Source: Sphingomonas pseudosanguinis
GTDB taxonomy: Bacteria > Pseudomonadota > Alphaproteobacteria > Sphingomonadales > Sphingomonadaceae
DNA length: 64,000 bases
Assembly (NCBI RefSeq): GCF_014196255.1
Contig: NZ_JACIDH010000005.1
Coordinates: forward strand, 62,001-126,000
Reading direction: 5' to 3'
Shown here: positions 59,745 to 64,000 of the stretch, piece after piece
Layout of the letters: the number at the start of each line of letters is the position of its first letter
Numbering within the stretch: position 1 is the first letter of the stretch
The notes under the pieces: model-generated
What the model was told of the DNA's origin: nothing
Database searches by the model: none
What the model saw: the letters and a program-made list of their open reading frames with translations, nothing else
Position numbers and translations under genes: made by a program

Positions 59745-60191
59745 TCACGCCGTCTCGGCACCCCGTTGCTCCAGCGCATCGCGCAGCGCGCGCACCTCGT
59801 CGCGAAGCGCCTGGAGATCGTCGATCGCCATGCCCGAGCGTGCAATGATCTCCTCGCCCAGGCAACCGCAGCGATCGCGCAGGTCCAGCCCCGCCGGGGT
59901 CAGCGTCACGCGCACCTGTCGCTCGTCCTGCGCATCGCGCTCGCGGGTCACGAAGCCGCCCGCCTCCAGCCGCTTGATCAGCGGCGTCACCGTGCTCGAT
60001 TCCAGCCCCAGCCGCTGCGCGATGGCGCCGATCGTGCGACCATCCTCTTCCCACAACACATGCAGCGCCAGATATTGCGGATAGGTCAGGCCGAGCTGGT
60101 CGAGCATCGGCTTATAGGTCCGCTGGACCGCCATATTGGCCGCGTAGAGGGCAAAGCAAAGCTGGTCGTCGAGCGGCCATGGTGCCGACAT
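59745..60191 (-). CDS. ohrR: MarR-family organic-peroxide sensor OhrR
   Basis: A 148-residue MarR regulator. The N-terminal LDDQLCFALYAA contains the peroxide-sensing cysteine (C12) with the flanking aromatic residues of OhrR. The winged helix follows (YPQYLALHVLWEEDGRTIG and RLGLESSTVTPLIKRLEAGG). Two further cysteines (RCGCLG, near 107-109) may resolve the oxidised form. It is divergent from ohr with 113 bp between starts and two identical palindromes in that gap. Oxidation by organic hydroperoxides should release DNA and derepress both genes. Confidence 0.93.
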   Translation of the reverse strand: MSAPWPLDDQLCFALYAANMAVQRTYKPMLDQLGLTYPQYLALHVLWEEDGRTIGAIAQRLGLESSTVTPLIKRLEAGGFVTRERDAQDERQVRVTLTPAGLDLRDRCGCLGEEIIARSGMAIDDLQALRDEVRALRDALEQRGAETA

Positions 60192-60224
60192 TCGGCCTTC
60201 TCCCGGAAAATCGTCGAAATTTCA

Positions 60225-60284
60225 TATCGCGATAAAAGAAGGACTGGACAAGACCAAGTCGCCATGCACATATATATCGCGATA
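60225..60284. promoter_or_regulatory. Two identical TATCGCGATA palindromes, candidate OhrR operators
   Basis: The perfect decamer palindrome TATCGCGATA occurs at 60225-60234 and 60275-60284, both followed by AA. Copies are 50 bp apart (about five helical turns), one near each divergent start. This matches the expectation of one operator per promoter for OhrR. No other copy was noticed in the window. Confidence 0.65.
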
Positions 60285-60304
60285 AAGATTATCGGAGACA
60301 CGGT

Positions 60305-60730
60305 GTGACGATCGATGTGAAGTACCAGACCCAGGCCCGCGCGACCGGTGGCCGTGACGGCCATGCCCGGACCCAGGACGGCACGCTCGACGTCGCGCTC
60401 TCCACGCCCAAGGAGCTGGGCGGCGCGGGCGGTGAAGGCACCAATCCGGAACAGCTGTTCGCCGCGGGCTATTCGGCCTGTTTCATCGGCGCGCTGAAGG
60501 TCGCCGGCCAGCAGCTGAAGCTGAAGGTCCCCGCCGATGTCGCGGTGTCGGCCAAGGTCGGTATCGGTCCGCGCGCGGCGGGTGGGTTCGGCATCACCAC
60601 CGACCTGACCGTGGAGCTGCCGGGCCTGGACCGCGCCGACGCCGAAAAGCTGGTGGCGGCGGCGCATCAGATCTGCCCCTATTCCAATGCCACGCGCGGC
60701 AATGTCGATGTCGGCCTGACCATCGCCTGA
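60305..60730 (+). CDS. ohr: Organic hydroperoxide resistance protein Ohr
   Basis: A 141-residue OsmC-superfamily peroxidase. The two catalytic cysteines are C59 (GYSACF) and C124 ([10 protein letters not shown]), and the arginine-bearing and aromatic contexts are those of Ohr rather than OsmC. It reduces organic hydroperoxides using lipoylated proteins in the cytoplasm. The start is GTG at 60305, with CGGAGACACGGT upstream. Divergent from ohrR with shared palindromes; an intrinsic terminator follows. Confidence 0.95.
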   Translation: MTIDVKYQTQARATGGRDGHARTQDGTLDVALSTPKELGGAGGEGTNPEQLFAAGYSACFIGALKVAGQQLKLKVPADVAVSAKVGIGPRAAGGFGITTDLTVELPGLDRADAEKLVAAAHQICPYSNATRGNVDVGLTIA

Positions 60731-60755
60731 TCGCGCCCACGAACTCCCGTCCCTG

Positions 60756-60797
60756 CCGGCGCGATCGATCCTTCCCTAAGATCGCGCCGGTTTTTTT
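60756..60797 (+). terminator. Intrinsic terminator of ohr
   Basis: CCGGCGCGATC (60756-60766) pairs perfectly with GATCGCGCCGG (60780-60790), an 11-bp stem with a 13-nt loop, followed at once by seven T (60791-60797). It lies 26 bp after the ohr stop and before the convergent FAD-protein gene. Confidence 0.9.
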
Positions 60798-60816
60798 GCG
60801 TCCGGTCGGGGTGACC

Positions 60817-62178
60817 CTACAGCCCCTCGCCGCCCACCCACTGCGCATGGGCGAGCCGCCGGGCCAGTTCCCAATTCTGTTGCCGTAGATCGGGCACCGC
60901 CACGACTTCCCACAGGCCGCCGCGCGTCATCGGGCCGATGCAATAGAGCCGGTCGTCGATGCAACCGTCCGCCGTCACGACATGGCTCTGCGCATCGACC
61001 TCCAGACCGATGCGAAGGGCATCGGGGCGGATCATGCCCGCCGCCAGCAATTGCTGGATCAGCGGCTCGCGTGAGCGCAGCAGGTCACCCTGCGGCCCCG
61101 TGCAATTGACGATCCGCGCGACGCGCAGCGTCTCGACCCCGTCCTGCCCGCGCGGCCGCCAGTCGACGATCGCCCCCTCACCGTCCGGCGCGACCCGCAC
61201 CAGCTTGCCGCCCGCGATCGTCAGCCGCCCGCGCGCCATGAGGCCGTCGACCGCCTCGGCGATGGCGGGGGCCAGCCGGTGGCGGTGGACGTCCCAATAG
61301 GGGCGCAGATGGCGCAGGAACCGCGCCCGCGTCGCCGCATCGGCCGCACCCCACATCATCTGAGTCACCGGGCGCAGGCTGTCGACCGCCCCGCGCCAGC
61401 CCTGCTCGCCCGCGACGCAGCGGACATGACGGACCAGCGCCGACAGGCTAGCCGCCGGCCGCTCGCGCAAGGGCTGGACCGGCGGGCTGTCGGCATGCCG
61501 CCGGGGGGCGAGGCCCCGCCGCGACAGCGCCAGCGTCCGCCCGCCAAAGCCATTGGCATCGAGCAGCAGCGCGGCATCGATCGCGGTCAGCCCGCTGCCG
61601 ACGAGCAGCACCTGATCGTCGTCGCGCAGCCCTTCGGCAATATCGCCCGCCCAGGGGTCCTCGCGATAGCAGCCCTCGGCCAGCACCGATGGATCGATCC
61701 CCGGCGGGGTGTGCGGCGGCAGATTGCCCAGCGCCAGCACCGCCGCATCGGCGGTCATCTCACGCCCCCCGGCCAGGGTCAGGCGAAAGCCGGCGCCATC
61801 GCGGGTCAGCGCACAAACCTCGCCCTGCGCCAGCGCCAGCCGCGTCGGATCGGCGGCGATCGTCTCCATCAGCAGATCGCGCAGATAGTCGCCGTAGACC
61901 CGGCGCGGCACGAACGTCCTGGCGTCCCCGGCCCCGCGCGCCTGCAACCAGCGGACGAAATGATCGGGATCGTCGCGCAACGCGCTCATATTGCCGGCAC
62001 GGACATTCAGCAGATGCTCGGCATGCGCCGCGCTATAGGCGACGCCCCGCGCCAATTGCCCCGCATGCCGCTCGATCAGCGTCGCGCGCGGGCCGCCATG
62101 GCGGACGAGGTTGATGGCCAGCAGCGTACCGGCAAAGCCGCCGCCGATGATCGCCACATGGTCGATACCCGAAGTCAT
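60817..62178 (-). CDS. FAD/NAD(P)-binding protein
   Basis: A 453-residue flavoprotein of the NAD_binding_9 (PF13454) type. N-terminal FAD motif AIIGGGFAGTLLA (10-22), followed by GVAYSAAHAEHLLNVRAGNM, then a second dinucleotide fold LLVGSGLTAIDAALLLD (about 193-209) and a C-terminal CIGPMTRGGLWEVVAVPDLR. Relatives are called hydroxylase or lysine-N-oxygenase-like, but no reaction is settled for this group. The ATG at 62178 begins the first Rossmann strand as expected. The gene is monocistronic, divergent from the peptidase at 62315 and convergent with ohr. Confidence 0.85.
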   Translation of the reverse strand: MTSGIDHVAIIGGGFAGTLLAINLVRHGGPRATLIERHAGQLARGVAYSAAHAEHLLNVRAGNMSALRDDPDHFVRWLQARGAGDARTFVPRRVYGDYLRDLLMETIAADPTRLALAQGEVCALTRDGAGFRLTLAGGREMTADAAVLALGNLPPHTPPGIDPSVLAEGCYREDPWAGDIAEGLRDDDQVLLVGSGLTAIDAALLLDANGFGGRTLALSRRGLAPRRHADSPPVQPLRERPAASLSALVRHVRCVAGEQGWRGAVDSLRPVTQMMWGAADAATRARFLRHLRPYWDVHRHRLAPAIAEAVDGLMARGRLTIAGGKLVRVAPDGEGAIVDWRPRGQDGVETLRVARIVNCTGPQGDLLRSREPLIQQLLAAGMIRPDALRIGLEVDAQSHVVTADGCIDDRLYCIGPMTRGGLWEVVAVPDLRQQNWELARRLAHAQWVGGEGL

Positions 62179-62314
62179 GATCCCGCCACATCCTTCACGC
62201 TGTCGATCCGCTTTCCTCTACGCCACCGACGCGCATCCGCCACCCGAGAAATCGGTATACGATCCCCCGATGCTGCATTACCCTGTCCTTTTTTGACGAA
62301 GGATCGAGCGGATC

Positions 62315-64000
62315 ATGCGGGGATATTGGCGGGTTTCCGGCTTGGCCTTGGCGCTGACCACGACCGCATGGGTCGTGCCCGTGACGGCGCAGACCGCCCG
62401 CCCCGCCCCGCTATCGGTCGAGGGGATTTTCGGGCCCAAGGCGGTCCGCACAGAGTCCGTGCGCGCCAGCCGCTGGAGCCCCGACGGCGAGAGCTATCTG
62501 GCGATCGAGGACAATCCCAAGGCCGGGCAGGACATCGTCCGCTATCGCATCGCCGATGGCCGGCGCGAGGTGCTGGTCGCCGCCGCCGACCTGACGCCCA
62601 AGGGGGCCGCCGCGCCGCTGGGTATCGACGGCTATGAATGGTCGCCCGACCGTCGCTGGCTGCTGATCCGCACCAACGGCAAGAGCTTCCGGCGGACCAA
62701 CGCCATGGCCGATTACTGGCTGTTCGACGGCACCAGCAAGAGCCTGCGCCAGATCGGCGGCGGCGCGGCGCCCTCGACGCTCTTCTATGCCAGCTTCTCC
62801 CCCGATAGCGGCCGCATCGCCTATGTCCGCGCCAACAACCTCTATGTCGAACCGGTCGCGGGCGGCGCGCCGGTCGCGCTGACGCGGGACGGCGACGACT
62901 TCATCGTCAACGGCCTGGCCGACTGGGTCTATGAGGAGGAATTTTCGCTCCACCGCGCGTTCGAGTGGAGTCCGGACTCGAAGCGCATTGCCTTTTTCCG
63001 CTTCGACACGCGCGGCGTCGGCACCTTCGACATGGTGAAGAACACCGGCGGCCAATATTCGCAGATCATACCGCTGCAATATCCCAAGGCCGGCACGACC
63101 AATTCGGCGGTGACGGTTGGTACCGTCGATGTCGCCGACGGCGCCACGCGCTGGTTCAAGCTGGAGGGCGATCCGCGCCAGAATTACGTACCGCAGATGA
63201 GCTGGGCCGGCGGATCGGACGCCGTCTTCCTCCAGCAGTCCAACCGCTTGCAGAACACGTATAAGGTCCTGCTCGGCGATCCCGCGACCGGCGCGATCAA
63301 GCCGGTCATGGTCGAAAAGGACGCCGCCTGGGTCGAGGCCAATAACGCGCCCGAATGGCTGGAGGGCGGACGCCGCTTCACCTGGCTGTCGGAGCGCGAC
63401 GGCTGGCGGCACCTCTATACCATCGACCGGGCGAGCGGCCGCGCGACCTTACGCACGCCGGGCCGGTTCGACGTGGTCGAGCTGCTCAATGTCGATGAAA
63501 AGGCCGGCTATGCCTGGTTCATCGCCTCACCCGACAATCCGACCCAGCGCTACCTCTATCGCACCACCCTGTCGGGTACGCCCAAGGTCGAGCGTCTGAC
63601 CCCTGCGAACCAGCCGGGCACGCACAGCTATGACGTCGCACCCGGCGAGCATTGGGCGCTGCACACCGTGTCGCGCCTCGACGCCCCGCCGGTGACCGAC
63701 ATGCTCGACCTGACACGCCAGCAGCCGCTGCGCACGCTGGCCGCCAATGCACCGCTCATCAAGGTGATCAAGGACACCGGTCTGGCCCCCACCGAGTTCT
63801 TCCGCGTCGACATCGGCGGCGGCACGCAGCTCGACGGCTGGCTGATCAAGCCGGCCGGCTTCGACCCCGCCAAGCGCTACCCCATCCTCTATTTCGTCTA
63901 TGGCGAACCCTGGGGCCAGACAGTCGCGGATCGCTGGGCGGGATCGCAAGGGCTGTGGCACCGGATGCTGGCGCAAAAGGGCTATCTGGTCGCCAGCATC
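62315..64000 (+). CDS. Dipeptidyl-peptidase IV-like S9B peptidase (3' end beyond window)
   Basis: The first 562 codons of a prolyl oligopeptidase-family enzyme of the DPP-IV branch. A signal peptide (MRGYWRVSGLALALTTTAWVVPVTAQ) suggests a periplasmic location. The beta-propeller contains repeated SPDG/SPDS blades and the substrate N-terminus-binding glutamates in WVYEEEFSLHRAFEWSPDS (about 204-222; E207-E209). The alpha/beta-hydrolase domain is beginning at the window end (LDGWLIKPAGFDPAKRYP, then YFVYGEPWGQ). The catalytic Ser, Asp and His lie outside. It would cleave X-Pro or X-Ala dipeptides from peptide N-termini. Confidence 0.93.
   Translation, partial: MRGYWRVSGLALALTTTAWVVPVTAQTARPAPLSVEGIFGPKAVRTESVRASRWSPDGESYLAIEDNPKAGQDIVRYRIADGRREVLVAAADLTPKGAAAPLGIDGYEWSPDRRWLLIRTNGKSFRRTNAMADYWLFDGTSKSLRQIGGGAAPSTLFYASFSPDSGRIAYVRANNLYVEPVAGGAPVALTRDGDDFIVNGLADWVYEEEFSLHRAFEWSPDSKRIAFFRFDTRGVGTFDMVKNTGGQYSQIIPLQYPKAGTTNSAVTVGTVDVADGATRWFKLEGDPRQNYVPQMSWAGGSDAVFLQQSNRLQNTYKVLLGDPATGAIKPVMVEKDAAWVEANNAPEWLEGGRRFTWLSERDGWRHLYTIDRASGRATLRTPGRFDVVELLNVDEKAGYAWFIASPDNPTQRYLYRTTLSGTPKVERLTPANQPGTHSYDVAPGEHWALHTVSRLDAPPVTDMLDLTRQQPLRTLAANAPLIKVIKDTGLAPTEFFRVDIGGGTQLDGWLIKPAGFDPAKRYPILYFVYGEPWGQTVADRWAGSQGLWHRMLAQKGYLVASI

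Noticed and set aside
1-64000. CRISPR array, prophage, integrase, insertion sequence, tRNA or rRNA
   Set aside because: No regularly spaced direct repeats, no transposase or integrase motifs and no cloverleaf or rRNA segment were found on reading the sequence; a covariance search would be needed to exclude small RNAs.

Overview
The window is a GC-rich chromosomal segment from an alphaproteobacterium, most likely Sphingomonas or a close sphingomonad. The reasons are two large TonB-dependent receptors (TBDRs) with the Caulobacter/Xanthomonas/sphingomonad-type plug, a tryptophan-halogenase-like gene inside a glycan locus, a fused EIIA-HPr-EI phosphotransferase, frequent ATGA-type stop/start overlaps, and GC-rich palindromic repeats between genes. 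No rRNA, tRNA, transposase, integrase or CRISPR array was seen. It reads as core or accessory chromosome devoted largely to glycan foraging. The genus is inference from gene content; no marker gene is present.

Layout. (1) 1-10926: an alpha-glucan locus: LacI-type regulator (cut by the window edge), divergent TBDR, FAD halogenase-like protein, secreted GH13 amylase, cytoplasmic-looking GH13 alpha-glucosidase and inverting-type GH97, nearly all translationally coupled. (2) 11063-16395: mixed genes: M3 peptidase, Crp/Fnr regulator with a small coupled ORF, DUF475/TerC membrane protein, IclR regulator. (3) 16506-30457: an N-acetylglucosamine locus: leftward cutC, GntR regulator, SIS-type GlcN-6-P deaminase, nagA, an exported GH2 enzyme, PTS EIIA-HPr-EI and PTS EIIC-EIIB, with a divergent TBDR sharing the cutC intergenic region. 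(4) 30758-32687: a metallophosphoesterase and a GT4 glycosyltransferase resembling the PlcP/Agt lipid-remodelling pair, preceded by a Pho-box-like array. (5) 33083-35812: CPA1 Na+/H+ antiporter and a DUF3667 protein.

(6) 36099-46861: five exo-glycosidases in one operon (GH2 beta-mannosidase, GH3 with PA14, GH125, GH92, GH29 fucosidase), the enzyme set expected for stripping a plant-type N-glycan, closed by a 13-bp perfect hairpin. (7) 46957-48865: patatin-like phospholipase and an SDR oxidoreductase. (8) 48993-55938: a six-gene, fully overlapping operon that starts with a sucrose-phosphate-synthase/phosphatase-like fusion and continues with four more glycosyltransferases and a pyruvyltransferase-like protein. 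It has no obvious polymerase or flippase and is the least explained system here. (9) 56020-64000: YghU-like GST, a large exported protein of unknown function, a divergent ohrR/ohr pair with two identical palindromes, an FAD/NAD(P)-binding protein and the first 562 codons of a DPP-IV-like peptidase.

Together, regions 1, 3 and 6 suggest a cell that imports oligosaccharides through TBDRs, trims them outside the cytoplasm or in the periplasm with Sec- and Tat-exported exo-glycosidases, and sends GlcNAc through the PTS into central metabolism. Regions 4 and 8 are biosynthetic: probable glycolipid replacement of phospholipid under phosphate stress, and synthesis of sucrose or a pyruvylated oligosaccharide.
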